Shown here: positions 56,188 to 64,000 of the stretch, in pieces
How positions within the stretch are numbered: position 1 is the first letter of the stretch
Layout of the letters: each line of letters starts with the position of its first letter
Source: Burkholderiaceae bacterium
Lineage (GTDB): Bacteria; Pseudomonadota; Gammaproteobacteria; Burkholderiales; Burkholderiaceae_C
Length of the DNA: 64,000 bases
Direction: 5' to 3'
NCBI GenBank assembly: GCA_019751915.1
Contig: JAIEMS010000020.1
Location: 47,281 to 111,280, forward strand
Position numbers and translations under genes: made by a program
The notes under the pieces: model-generated
What the model saw: only the letters and a program-made list of their open reading frames with translations
Told to the model about the DNA's origin: nothing
The model's database searches: none

Positions 56188-56216
56188 GGCTTGATGTTGC
56201 AACGCAGCATCAAGCC
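56188..56216. promoter_or_regulatory. Second TGC-N3-GCA palindrome
   Basis: GGCTTGATGTTGC-AAC-GCAGCATCAAGCC has 13-base arms with one mismatch and the same TGC-N3-GCA core as the site at 54087-54105. It lies 129 bases before the CorA start, in the 56060-56359 gap. That gap otherwise holds only AT-rich sequence and a terminator. Confidence 0.5.
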
Positions 56217-56296
56217 GAGGATTTTCATTCAGTTGTCATGCAGTGATGGTGGGATTCGTTTTTTGCCACGGCATGGGGGAGCTGGCATTTTGAAAC

Positions 56297-56329
56297 GAAA
56301 AAAAGCCCCCAGTGCAAGCACTGGGGGCT
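56297..56329 (-). terminator. Terminator of the dihaem cytochrome gene
   Basis: AGCCCCCAGTGC (56304-56315) and GCACTGGGGGCT (56318-56329) pair with a 2-base loop; on the minus strand a run of T follows. It is a strong Rho-independent terminator for the gene ending at 56360. Confidence 0.9.
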
Positions 56330-56359
56330 GTGGTTTTCGGAGCCATCCGCTCCGTTGTT

Positions 56360-57625
56360 TTACGGATTAAAGGGGTTGCTGAACCGTGCGTCGGTCAAGA
56401 AACCTGTATCGGTCAGGGTCTTCATAAAGGCCACCAGTGCAGCTTTGTCGGCAGCGCTGAGATTGAGCACCCGAGGTTGACCGGCGGGGGTTTTGAGGCG
56501 GTTGTCCAGCGCTGGGCCTGCTTTGACACCCCGGTCATAGTGATCGACCACTTGTTCCAGTGTCGAGAAGCGCCCGTCGTGCATGAAGGCTTTGTCCAGT
56601 CCGACGTTTTTCAGCGATGGCGATTTAAAAATCACCGTGTTGCCCGCATCCAATCCGTTGCTCAAGGAGTTGGCATTGAGCGAGAACGTGGGCGGCTGGT
56701 GGCAACCAGCACAACCAACACCACCTTGGTTGGGCGGCAAGATAAACAACTGGCGGCCCCGGTTTTCTTGGGCGGTCAAGGTGGGCACAGCCAAGCTCAG
56801 GCCTTTGTCGGGCAACTGGGCGTTGTACACCTTGGCGTAGCCAGCATCCCAGCGGCTGTCTGCGGCAATCATCGAGCGCTCAAACTGCGCCAGCGCGGTT
56901 TGAATTTTGGCCTCGGTGATGGTGGTGCTGCCATAAACCCACTTAAACAACACAGGGTAGTAAGGCAGGCTTTGCATTTTCGTAATCAGCGCGGCCACAC
57001 CGCCGTGGGCCGCATCAAAGCCCATTTCGTGCGGATTTTGAATCGGTTGTGTCGCCTGAAACTCCAGCGTCGGTGCGCGTTTGTCCCAGAACATGCTGCC
57101 CGCCCGATAAAAGCGCACATTGCCCAAACGCATCGAGTGCGCACTCGTCAGCACCCCCGGCACCACACCGGGACTAAAGCGTTGTGGGTCGGTAAAGCCG
57201 CTGGCCTGTTGGTGGCACGAGGCGCAAGCCACGGTGTTGGTGGTGCTCAAACGCTTGTCATTGAACAGCACCCGTCCCAATGTGGCCCCAGCGTTGCTGA
57301 TGCGGTTGCCCGCTGGCGTGTTGTCGGCATTGAGCACGGCAGCGTCGTAATGCACTGGCAGGGTGGGCGTGGCGTAGGGGTACAGGTTGTTGAAGTCCAG
57401 TACCAAGTACGTTTTCAACAGTGCCAAATCAGCGCTGGACAAAGCGGCTGGGTTCGTTGGCGTGGTGGGGTTGGTGGGCCGTGGCCCGGCATCTGGGGCC
57501 AGCAGTTCTTGGGGCGCTGGAGTGGCGGCGATGGCAAGGCCGCAAGACAGCGCTGCCAGTGCAACGCTGGCACGGCGCGACAGCGCAAAAGCAGCGCTGA
57601 AGAAAGGGGGATGCTGTGTGTTCAT
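56360..57625 (-). CDS. Dihaem cytochrome c peroxidase / MauG family protein
   Basis: The roughly 421-residue product begins with a signal peptide (RRASVALAALSCGLAIAATPAP), so it is exported. It has two haem-attachment sites, ACASCHQ at about residue 127 and GCAGCHQ at about residue 297, typical of CcpA/MauG proteins. Each domain carries a nearby methionine or histidine ligand candidate (for example PIQNPHEMGF). A proline-threonine linker follows the signal peptide. Either a peroxidase or a MauG-like oxidation function is possible. GGAGG lies 5 bases before the ATG at 57625. Confidence 0.88.
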   Translation of the reverse strand: MNTQHPPFFSAAFALSRRASVALAALSCGLAIAATPAPQELLAPDAGPRPTNPTTPTNPAALSSADLALLKTYLVLDFNNLYPYATPTLPVHYDAAVLNADNTPAGNRISNAGATLGRVLFNDKRLSTTNTVACASCHQQASGFTDPQRFSPGVVPGVLTSAHSMRLGNVRFYRAGSMFWDKRAPTLEFQATQPIQNPHEMGFDAAHGGVAALITKMQSLPYYPVLFKWVYGSTTITEAKIQTALAQFERSMIAADSRWDAGYAKVYNAQLPDKGLSLAVPTLTAQENRGRQLFILPPNQGGVGCAGCHQPPTFSLNANSLSNGLDAGNTVIFKSPSLKNVGLDKAFMHDGRFSTLEQVVDHYDRGVKAGPALDNRLKTPAGQPRVLNLSAADKAALVAFMKTLTDTGFLTDARFSNPFNP

Positions 57626-57765
57626 GGGGGCCTCCGCGCAATATGTTGTATCCAGAGCCTCATTGAACTGCCAATCCGCTGAAACTAGAAGGAACTTTTT
57701 GTAAGAACCAAGAACGCCCGGATACACCTTAGAGCGGGCTTTTTCTCAGAAAATTCCAGAAAATT

Positions 57766-57820
57766 GGCCCATAGCCCTTATGCACAAAGGGTTTATAGCT
57801 ATTATTTTAGGAGCTATTGC
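57766..57820. repeat. Dispersed repeat, copy 8, at the dtd end
   Basis: GGCCCATAGCCCTT then TTTATAGCTATTATTTTAGGAGC and CTATTG follow the family order; the last bases provide the dtd stop codon (complement of CTA in GAGCTATTGC). Confidence 0.5.
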
Positions 57821-58272
57821 AGCGGTGCCGGTGGTGCAATTCGTAGCGGAATTGTCACTGGGCCATCGTTGAGCAGGTGCACCTGCATATCGGCAGCAAA
57901 CTGGCCGGTTTGCACTTGGGGGTGGGCGGCACGGGCTTGGGCCACAAAGTAGTCGTACAGCCGCCTGCCCTCCTCTGGCGCTGCCGCTTGGGTAAAACTG
58001 GGGCGGTTGCCGCCCGAGGTATCGGCTGCCAGCGTGAACTGGCTGACAATCAACAACCCCCCGCCCACATCTTGCACACTGCGGTTCATCTTGCCCGCAT
58101 CGTCATTGAAGACCCGCAATTTGAGTAACTTGGTGAGCAGTTTGTCGGCTTGGGCTGCGGTGTCGCCGCGCTCGGCACACAGCAACAGCAGCAGGCCCGG
58201 CCCGATTTGGCCGATGACCTGCTCGGCCACCTCGACCCGTGCTTGGCGCACGCGCTGCAACAAAGCGAGCAT
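57814..58272 (-). CDS. dtd: D-aminoacyl-tRNA deacylase
   Basis: Dtd removes D-amino acids and glycine mischarged onto tRNA. The 152-residue product has [55 protein letters not shown] and the C-terminal [13 protein letters not shown] (the Gly-cisPro-bearing NDGPVTI motif). Length is normal. Its stop lies inside a dispersed repeat. It starts 8 bases after the dbpA stop on the same strand. Confidence 0.95.
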   Translation of the reverse strand: MLALLQRVRQARVEVAEQVIGQIGPGLLLLLCAERGDTAAQADKLLTKLLKLRVFNDDAGKMNRSVQDVGGGLLIVSQFTLAADTSGGNRPSFTQAAAPEEGRRLYDYFVAQARAAHPQVQTGQFAADMQVHLLNDGPVTIPLRIAPPAPLQ

Positions 58273-58280
58273 GGCGGGCC

Positions 58281-59684
58281 TCAGTCGGTGACGAGCCGGG
58301 CTTTGACGCTTTTGCCCTTGACGCGCCCAGCGTTGAGCCGCTGCACCACCTGCGCAGCGATGCCACGTTGCACAGCCACGTAGGTCGAGAACTCATTGAC
58401 GTTGATTTTGCCCACCTGCTCGCGCGTAAAGCCCATATCGCCGGTCAGTGCGCCGAGCACATCGCCTGCGCGGATTTTTTCTTTGCGCCCACCAATGATT
58501 TGCACCGTCGCCATCGGTGGCACCAGTGGGCCACTGCCGCTGGGGGCGAGTTCCGACAGAGGCTGCCACTGCGATGGCCGCCCTTGCAGCACTTCGATTT
58601 TGCCGACGTTGCCCATCTCGTCCATGCTGGCGAGGTTGAGTGCCAGCCCTTCGGCATCGCCGCGCCCTGTGCGACCAATGCGGTGGATGTGTACCTCGGC
58701 ATCGGGGGTGACATCGACGTTAATCACTGCGCCCAGTTGGGCAATGTCCAAACCGCGCGCGGCCACGTCGGTTGCCACCAGCACCGAACAACTGCGGTTG
58801 GCAAACTGCACCAGCACCTGATCGCGCTCACGCTGCTCGAGTTCACCGTACAGCGCCAGCGCGCTCACGCCTTGGGCTTGCAATACGCCGACCACGTCGC
58901 GGCACTGCTGCTTGGTGTTGCAAAAAGCCAGCGTACTCTCGGGCCGAAAGTGGTCTAGCAGCAGGCCGACGGCGTGCAGGCGTTCGCTGTCTTTAACCTC
59001 GTACCAGTGCTGGGTAATTTTGGCCGCGCTGTGCTGGGCTTGCACCGTAATTTGCTGCGGGTTGCGCATGAATTGCTGGCTGAGTTTGGCAATTCCATCC
59101 GGGTAGGTGGCCGAAAACAGCAGCGTTTGGCGCTCCTTGGGGCACTGGCGCGCTACGGTGGCAATGTCGTCAAAAAAGCCCATGTCCAGCATCCGGTCGG
59201 CTTCGTCGAGCACCAGCGTATTGAGCTGATCGAGTGCGAAGTTTTGCCGCTCAAGGTGGTCCATCACCCGCCCCGGTGTGCCCACAACGATGTGCGCCCC
59301 ATGCGACAGGCTCAGAGCTTGACCGCGCAATGGCACACCGCCGCACAGCGTCACGACTTTGACGTTTTCTTCGGCACGGGCCAAGCGGCGAATTTCGGAA
59401 CTGACTTGGTCGGCCAGCTCGCGCGTGGGACACAGCACCAGCGCTTGGACACCAAAGCAGCGCGGATTGAGCCGCGCCAGCAGCGCCAGCCCAAAAGCGG
59501 CCGTTTTGCCGCTGCCGGTGCTGGCTTGGGCGATCAAGTCTTGGCCCAGCAGCGCAGCGGGCAGGCTGGCCGCTTGGATGGGGGTCATTTGCAGGTAGCC
59601 CAGTTGCTGCAAATTGGCGACGGTGGCCGGTGTCAGCGACAGAGCGCTGAAGTCTTTTGCGCTGTGCGCGGTGGTGGAAGTCAT
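58281..59684 (-). CDS. dbpA: ATP-dependent RNA helicase DbpA
   Basis: DbpA is a DEAD-box helicase acting on 23S rRNA helix 92 during large-subunit assembly. The 467-residue product has the Q motif, [11 protein letters not shown] (Walker A), [32 protein letters not shown] and HRIGRTGRG, plus the C-terminal RNA-binding domain that distinguishes DbpA ([18 protein letters not shown]). The ATG at 59684 gives the family start; the open frame extends to 59708. dtd follows by 8 bases. Confidence 0.94.
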   Translation of the reverse strand: MTSTTAHSAKDFSALSLTPATVANLQQLGYLQMTPIQAASLPAALLGQDLIAQASTGSGKTAAFGLALLARLNPRCFGVQALVLCPTRELADQVSSEIRRLARAEENVKVVTLCGGVPLRGQALSLSHGAHIVVGTPGRVMDHLERQNFALDQLNTLVLDEADRMLDMGFFDDIATVARQCPKERQTLLFSATYPDGIAKLSQQFMRNPQQITVQAQHSAAKITQHWYEVKDSERLHAVGLLLDHFRPESTLAFCNTKQQCRDVVGVLQAQGVSALALYGELEQRERDQVLVQFANRSCSVLVATDVAARGLDIAQLGAVINVDVTPDAEVHIHRIGRTGRGDAEGLALNLASMDEMGNVGKIEVLQGRPSQWQPLSELAPSGSGPLVPPMATVQIIGGRKEKIRAGDVLGALTGDMGFTREQVGKINVNEFSTYVAVQRGIAAQVVQRLNAGRVKGKSVKARLVTD

Positions 59685-59717
59685 GTGCCGATTATCGACG
59701 GCAGACACCCACAGCGC

Positions 59718-60995
59718 TCAAATCACCATCAATGCCAGCACGCCCACAAACGCCAGCGTGTGGGCAAAAAGCCCCGGCGCTAGCGCCAGCGCGTAACGCC
59801 AGCCACCGCTGGCCCATGCCACGGTGCTTTTGCTAAAGGCATGCAGCAGCATGGCCGCACCGAGTGCGCGCACAATGTTGGTCGCCTCGTTGCTGCCGGG
59901 CACGCCAATGGTCAACAACGCAGCTGCGACGGCGTGGATGTCGGCCAGAGCCGCCACCAGCGTACCGACCATCACACCAGCGTCGCCCAACCACAAACGC
60001 AGCCCGTGCACGCCGGCCTGAATGGCCGTGAGCAGCAGCACAATCAGAGCCGCATCGCGCAGCCGGAACAATTCGGTGTCTGGCGCTTTGGCGCTGGCTG
60101 TTTCGCCCGTATTGACCACCGCATAGCGCCACACCATCCAGCCCCCCCACACTGCAGCGACAGTGCTGCCTGCCAAGGCGGGCAACCACAGCGGCACAAT
60201 CCAAGCCGGTTGCACCGTAGCACCAATGACCAAAATTTGGGTCGTGGTGCCCACGCACGACAGCAGTGCAGCACCCGCTTGCAAACGCACCGGAATTTGT
60301 CCGGCCCGCAACTCCATGCCCAAACTACCGATGGTGGCGGTACTAGAGACAAAGCCCGAAGCCACCGCCGACAGCGCCACCGCTTGGCGCGCTTGCAACA
60401 GCCGCCGCCCCAAATGCGCCAGCGACTGGATCATCAGCAGCACCACCAACAGCCGCAGCACCAATTGCGGATTGAGCACCGGCCCCCACAAGGGGCGGTC
60501 GGGTACCAGCGGCATCACAAGCAGCGCCAGCGCTGCCAAAATCAGACCCCCTTGAATTTCGCCGGGGCGCAACCAATCACGGGCAAATTGGTGCAGCGAT
60601 TCACGCGCAGCCAACAAGCCTGTAACGGCAACGGTCAGTCCCGAGGCCAGCATGGGCTGGTGTACCGACAAAACACCGATCAGGTAGGCCATGAACAAAG
60701 CGATTTCGGTGGTGATGCCCGGAGCGTCCGAGCGGTCGTAGGCATAGGCCACCACGCTCAAAAGACCTATAAAAGCCGCACCCACGGCCAGCAGAACTTG
60801 GGAGTTCAAAAATGCCGCACTCGCGCCTGTCAGCGATGCCAGCGCAAACGAGCGCATCCCAGCCATGACCGGGCGTGCATCGGGGCCAACACTCTTGCGA
60901 CGCTCGCGCTCGATCCCCATCAGTAGGCCGCAGCCCAAGGCTACTGCCAGCGAAGTCAGTGCAGAGGCTGCCCCTGTTGCTTCTGAAACATCCAT
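59718..60995 (-). CDS. MgtC/SapB and DUF4010 membrane protein
   Basis: The roughly 425-residue product has about ten hydrophobic segments. The N-terminal half (ALGCGLLMGIERERRKSVGPDARPVMAGMRSFALASLTGA) is the MgtC-like MgtC/SapB domain; the C-terminal half (ASGFVSSTATIGSLGMELRA, NEATNIVRALGAAMLLHAFS) is DUF4010. Relatives are inner-membrane proteins of unknown activity. GGGGG lies close upstream; the frame is open to 61028, but the ATG at 60995 gives the usual start. Confidence 0.85.
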   Translation of the reverse strand: MDVSEATGAASALTSLAVALGCGLLMGIERERRKSVGPDARPVMAGMRSFALASLTGASAAFLNSQVLLAVGAAFIGLLSVVAYAYDRSDAPGITTEIALFMAYLIGVLSVHQPMLASGLTVAVTGLLAARESLHQFARDWLRPGEIQGGLILAALALLVMPLVPDRPLWGPVLNPQLVLRLLVVLLMIQSLAHLGRRLLQARQAVALSAVASGFVSSTATIGSLGMELRAGQIPVRLQAGAALLSCVGTTTQILVIGATVQPAWIVPLWLPALAGSTVAAVWGGWMVWRYAVVNTGETASAKAPDTELFRLRDAALIVLLLTAIQAGVHGLRLWLGDAGVMVGTLVAALADIHAVAAALLTIGVPGSNEATNIVRALGAAMLLHAFSKSTVAWASGGWRYALALAPGLFAHTLAFVGVLALMVI

Positions 60996-61119
60996 ATTGC
61001 CCCCTGTTTTTCTTGTGAACGCTTGCATGCTGCACGGTCTGTGCGCAATGGCAATATCACCTGCTATTGCACCAATGTTTTGGCCTTAAGCTACAAAAAT
61101 ACCACCGCTCAGGCAGAAA

Positions 61120-63216
61120 ATGCCCAAACCACCGAATCTACAGCCCCTTTGCGGCCCCCAAACTAAGTTCGATGATGTCTCTATGCTCAGACTGATTGCC
61201 GATTCTGTCCCGGCCCTGATCGCCTACTTTGAGGCCGAATCTTTCCGGTGCCGCTTTGCCAACGCACGCTACGCGGCTTACAACGGCTACACCACTGAGT
61301 CTATTTTGGGCCAAATTGCCCAAGACATCATCGGGCCAGTGATGTGGCCCAAGGTGCTGCCGCAGGTGCAGCGCGTGGCTCCAGGCAAACCTGTGCAGTA
61401 CGTGCGTGAACACACTTTGCCCAATGGTGAGCACCGGGTGATTGAGGTCAACTTGTTGGCCCACTTAGAAGAAGGTGAAACTTCTCAGCGCGGCTTTTTC
61501 GTGCTGATTAACGACATCACCACCCGCTGGCAAGCCGAACACGCAGTGCGCCAAAGCGAAGAGCGGATGCGCAAGTTTGCCCAAGCCACCGACGAAGCGA
61601 TTTTGTTTCACGATGCCAGTGGCATTCTCGATTGCAACGATGCCCTGCTGCGCTTGATTGGGCAAGAGCGCGCCCAGCTGCTGGGCAGCAACCCGATTGA
61701 GTTGCTCGGTGAGCGCTACCGGGCCATGGCGACCGACTACATCCACAAAGGTAACGAGCATCTCTACGAAGCCACGGTACTGCACCGCCATGGGCACGAG
61801 GTGCCGGTCGAAATCATTGGCAAAAATATGCCGGATGCGCAGGGTCACTACCGCGTTGTGGTGCTGCACGACATTACCGGGCGTAAGCAGGCACAAAAGC
61901 GCGAGGCTTTTTTGGCATTGCACGATCGGCTGACACAACTGCCCAACCGCCGCCATCTGATGGAGTTGCTCGAAAAAGCGCTGGCCCAAGCCAAACGCAG
62001 CGGCACCATGCTGGCGGTGCTGTTTTTAGATTTAGACCATTTCAAAACCATCAACGACTCACTGGGACACCAAGCGGGCGACCAGTTGCTGTGCGCGATG
62101 GCCGAGCGCTTGCGCAGCACCTTGCACACCGATGATTTGGTCGCACGACTGGGGGGCGATGAATTTGTGGTGGTGCTGCCCAAGGCCAGTAGCCGGGATG
62201 TAGTGTCGGCTGTGGCCGACACCCTGTTGCACGCGGTGTGCGATGTCATCACCATCGACGGGGTGCAACTCAGTGTCTCGCCCTCGATTGGCATCAGCAT
62301 ATTCCCCGACGATGGCGAGCAAGCCGCTGATTTGCTACGCCACGCCGATGCTGCCATGCACCACGCCAAAGAAAATGGCCGGGCCAACATCCAGTTCCAC
62401 ACCCACGGCATGGCTGCGGGTGCCATGGAAGTGTTGCTGCACGAGCACCTGCTGCGCGGGGCCATTGCCAGCCAGTCTTTTGTGCTGCACTACCAACCCC
62501 AAGTGCGTTTGTACGATAGTGCCTTGGTCGGCTTTGAAGCCTTGGTGCGTTGGCAACACCCCGAGCGCGGCTTGGTCGGGCCAGATGAATTCATTGCCTT
62601 TGCCGAGTTGCGTGGCCTGATTACGCCCATTGGCCGCTGGGTCATGCGCGAGGCTTGCCGCCAGACCAAAGCATGGCAAGACGAGGGGCTAGGCCCGCTG
62701 CGGGTGGCTGTGAATTTGTCGGCACTGGAGTTTCGCCAGCGCGACATGGCCGCCGAAATTGCCCATGTGCTGCAATCGACCGGGCTGGAGCCACGCTTTT
62801 TAGAAATCGAATTGACCGAATCGGTGCTGATGCACCCGACGGCCCACCGGCTCGACACCCTGTCGGCCATCAAAGCGCTTGGGGTCAGTATCTCGATTGA
62901 CGACTTTGGCACCGGGTACTCGTCGCTGGCCTACCTCAAGCGCTACCCGATCGACAAGTTGAAAATCGACCGCTCCTTTGTCACAGAAACCCCCGACAAC
63001 GCCGAGGATGTGGCGATCATCACCACCGTCATTCAGCTCGGGCGCAGCCTGCAACTGCAAACCGTCGCCGAGGGCGTTGAAACCCCCGGACAAATGGCGC
63101 TGCTGCGCAGCTTGGGCTGCGATTTGGGGCAAGGCTACGGCATCTCGCCGCCCCTGAGTGCAGAGCGGGCGGTGGACTGGATGCACGAGTGGCGTCACAA
63201 GGGCATGAAAAAATAG
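61120..63216 (+). CDS. Soluble PAS-PAS-GGDEF-EAL protein
   Basis: The 698-residue protein lacks membrane segments and has two PAS domains (about 20-145 and 150-270), a GGDEF domain with an intact GGDEF at residues 345-349 (RLGGDEFVVVLP), and an EAL domain with EALVRW from residue 473, DDFGTGYSSLAYLKR and AEGVETPGQM. Both the cyclase and phosphodiesterase sites look complete, so which activity dominates cannot be told. It follows the MgtC-like gene divergently by 124 bases. Confidence 0.93.
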   Translation: MPKPPNLQPLCGPQTKFDDVSMLRLIADSVPALIAYFEAESFRCRFANARYAAYNGYTTESILGQIAQDIIGPVMWPKVLPQVQRVAPGKPVQYVREHTLPNGEHRVIEVNLLAHLEEGETSQRGFFVLINDITTRWQAEHAVRQSEERMRKFAQATDEAILFHDASGILDCNDALLRLIGQERAQLLGSNPIELLGERYRAMATDYIHKGNEHLYEATVLHRHGHEVPVEIIGKNMPDAQGHYRVVVLHDITGRKQAQKREAFLALHDRLTQLPNRRHLMELLEKALAQAKRSGTMLAVLFLDLDHFKTINDSLGHQAGDQLLCAMAERLRSTLHTDDLVARLGGDEFVVVLPKASSRDVVSAVADTLLHAVCDVITIDGVQLSVSPSIGISIFPDDGEQAADLLRHADAAMHHAKENGRANIQFHTHGMAAGAMEVLLHEHLLRGAIASQSFVLHYQPQVRLYDSALVGFEALVRWQHPERGLVGPDEFIAFAELRGLITPIGRWVMREACRQTKAWQDEGLGPLRVAVNLSALEFRQRDMAAEIAHVLQSTGLEPRFLEIELTESVLMHPTAHRLDTLSAIKALGVSISIDDFGTGYSSLAYLKRYPIDKLKIDRSFVTETPDNAEDVAIITTVIQLGRSLQLQTVAEGVETPGQMALLRSLGCDLGQGYGISPPLSAERAVDWMHEWRHKGMKK

Positions 63217-63220
63217 CCCG

Positions 63221-63970
63221 ATGCACCACATACCGCCCTTTATCGCTCCGACCCAACACACCGATCCCGCCGAGGCGCTAGCCCAAGTGCAGCGCATTTA
63301 CCACCAACAAATCGATCACTTGCGCGTGGCGATGCAGCGCTTTGTTGCCGGAGACACCCCCAGCCAGCCGGTGCGTGCTTTTTATCCACTGGTGCGGGTT
63401 CACACCAGCACAGTGGCGCGGGCCGACACCAAGTTGGCCTATGGTTTTGTCGAAGGGCCGGGCCACTACGAAACCACCTTGACCCGCCCCGACCTGTTTG
63501 CCAGCTACTACGCCGAACAGTTTCGGCTGCTGCGCAAGAGCCACAACGTAGCGCTGGAGGTTGCGACCAGCGCGCACCCGATTCCAGTTCATTTTTCGTT
63601 TGCCGAGCACGACCACATCGAAGGCACTTTGAGTCCCGAGCGGCGCATGCTGATGCGCGATTTGTTCGATTTGCCCGATTTGGCCTCAATGGACGACGGC
63701 ATTGCCAACGGTACTTGGCAACCGCGCCCGGGCGAGGCGCAACCGCTGTCGCTGTTTACCGCACCGAGGGTCGATTACTCGCTGCACCGCTTGCGCCACT
63801 ACACCGGCACCTTGCCCGAGTGGTTTCAGAATTTTGTGCTGTTTACCAACTACCAGTTCTATATGGACGAGTTTGTACGGTTAAGCCAAGCCGAAATGAA
63901 CCGCCCCGATAGCGACTATGTGGCGGCGGATTCAAAACTGAAGTGCAACACCCTGGTTTTTAATGAATGA
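63221..63970 (+). pseudogene. amn: AMP nucleosidase, N-terminal fragment interrupted by a mobile element
   Basis: AMP nucleosidase splits AMP into adenine and ribose-5-phosphate. The first ~235 residues match the AMN N-terminal domain (RAFYPLVRVHTSTVARADTK, GFVEGPGHYETTLTRPDLF, HYTGTLPEWFQNFVLFTNYQ, DEFVRLSQ). The similarity stops abruptly after DSDYVA at about 63926, and the reading continues only 15 codons to a stop at 63970. The family is about 480 residues long and the catalytic C-terminal domain is missing. The point of loss coincides with the element end at 63928. The missing part may lie beyond the window. Confidence 0.75.
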
Positions 63971-64000
63971 GGGTGGAGTGCTGAGAGGCGTTCAGGAGCA
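63928..64000. mobile_element. Probable IS30-family element end (partial)
   Basis: Just after the break in amn, GGATTCAAAACTGAAGTGCAACA resembles the IS30-type terminal repeat (IS30 itself has GATTCAA...GCAACA). A transposase ORF would begin beyond the right edge. No IS gene is visible in the window, so the family call rests on this short terminal match and the abrupt gene break. Confidence 0.5.

Noticed and set aside
57716..57745. GCCCG...CGGGCTTTTT as a terminator
   Set aside because: It would act on the plus strand, where no gene ends; only a 5-bp stem with a long loop.

Overview
The window looks like chromosome of a betaproteobacterium, most likely a member of the Comamonadaceae (Burkholderiales). 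The support is the high-GC codon use, a class I PHA synthase with phasin and PHA-granule genes, the DUF1840, DUF3108 and DUF3567 families typical of Burkholderiales, and short dispersed repeats of the form CTCTAGC(G/C)CTT...GCTATTaaatNAATAGC, which I associate with this family. I found no tRNA, rRNA or CRISPR array.

Layout. 1-4635 (minus) is an spc ribosomal-protein operon, rplN to secY, with a likely promoter at 4797-4825. 4973-10060 holds proC, ubiA, a CYTH/CHAD protein and the peroxide-stress pair dps and oxyR. 10128-17990 is rich in signalling genes: a PAS/GGDEF/EAL protein with a degenerate GGDEF site, recG, an RsbW-like anti-sigma kinase, an HD-GYP phosphodiesterase and a PfkB-family sugar kinase. 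18026-31614 is one long minus-strand run: apaG, an MFS transporter fused to two sensor modules, a periplasmic substrate-binding protein (frameshifted), a GNAT acetyltransferase, alanine racemase (frameshifted), two small membrane sensors, a SpoIIE-type phosphatase, a STAS anti-anti-sigma protein, then thiL, a DUF4139 protein, pgpA and pncC. 31645-46000 has rpe, two chemoreceptors (one behind a perfect FNR/Anr box), PHA-related small genes, a peptidase, a molybdopterin oxidoreductase, an Fe-alcohol dehydrogenase, an IclR regulator and a 3-hydroxyacyl-CoA dehydrogenase. 45357-53249 has a NodIJ-type ABC exporter and the phaC - unknown - fabI - maoC/pta - ackA cluster. 53320-64000 has an IS5-like remnant, a phasin, an MgtE_N-CorA fusion, a MauG-type dihaem protein, dtd, dbpA, an MgtC/DUF4010 membrane protein, a second GGDEF/EAL protein, and an amn gene cut off by what looks like the end of an IS30-type element at the right edge.

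How the genes may work together. The most unusual locus is 21830-31193. It combines a complete input side of a partner-switching system (sensor proteins, PP2C-type phosphatase, STAS protein) with an alanine racemase, an acetyltransferase, a substrate-binding protein and an MFS carrier, nearly all with overlapping stop/start codons. The four periplasmic sensor modules in it look alike. The matching kinase lies 6 kb away, next to an HD-GYP gene, so the output could reach cyclic-di-GMP turnover. A second theme is PHA and short-chain acyl metabolism: phaC, a phasin, a PHA-granule protein, an acyl-CoA-binding protein, a 3-hydroxybutyryl-CoA dehydrogenase, and acyl-phosphate/acetate-kinase genes are scattered through the right half. 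Two TGC-N3-GCA palindromes of the type bound by PhaR flank the phasin-CorA segment.
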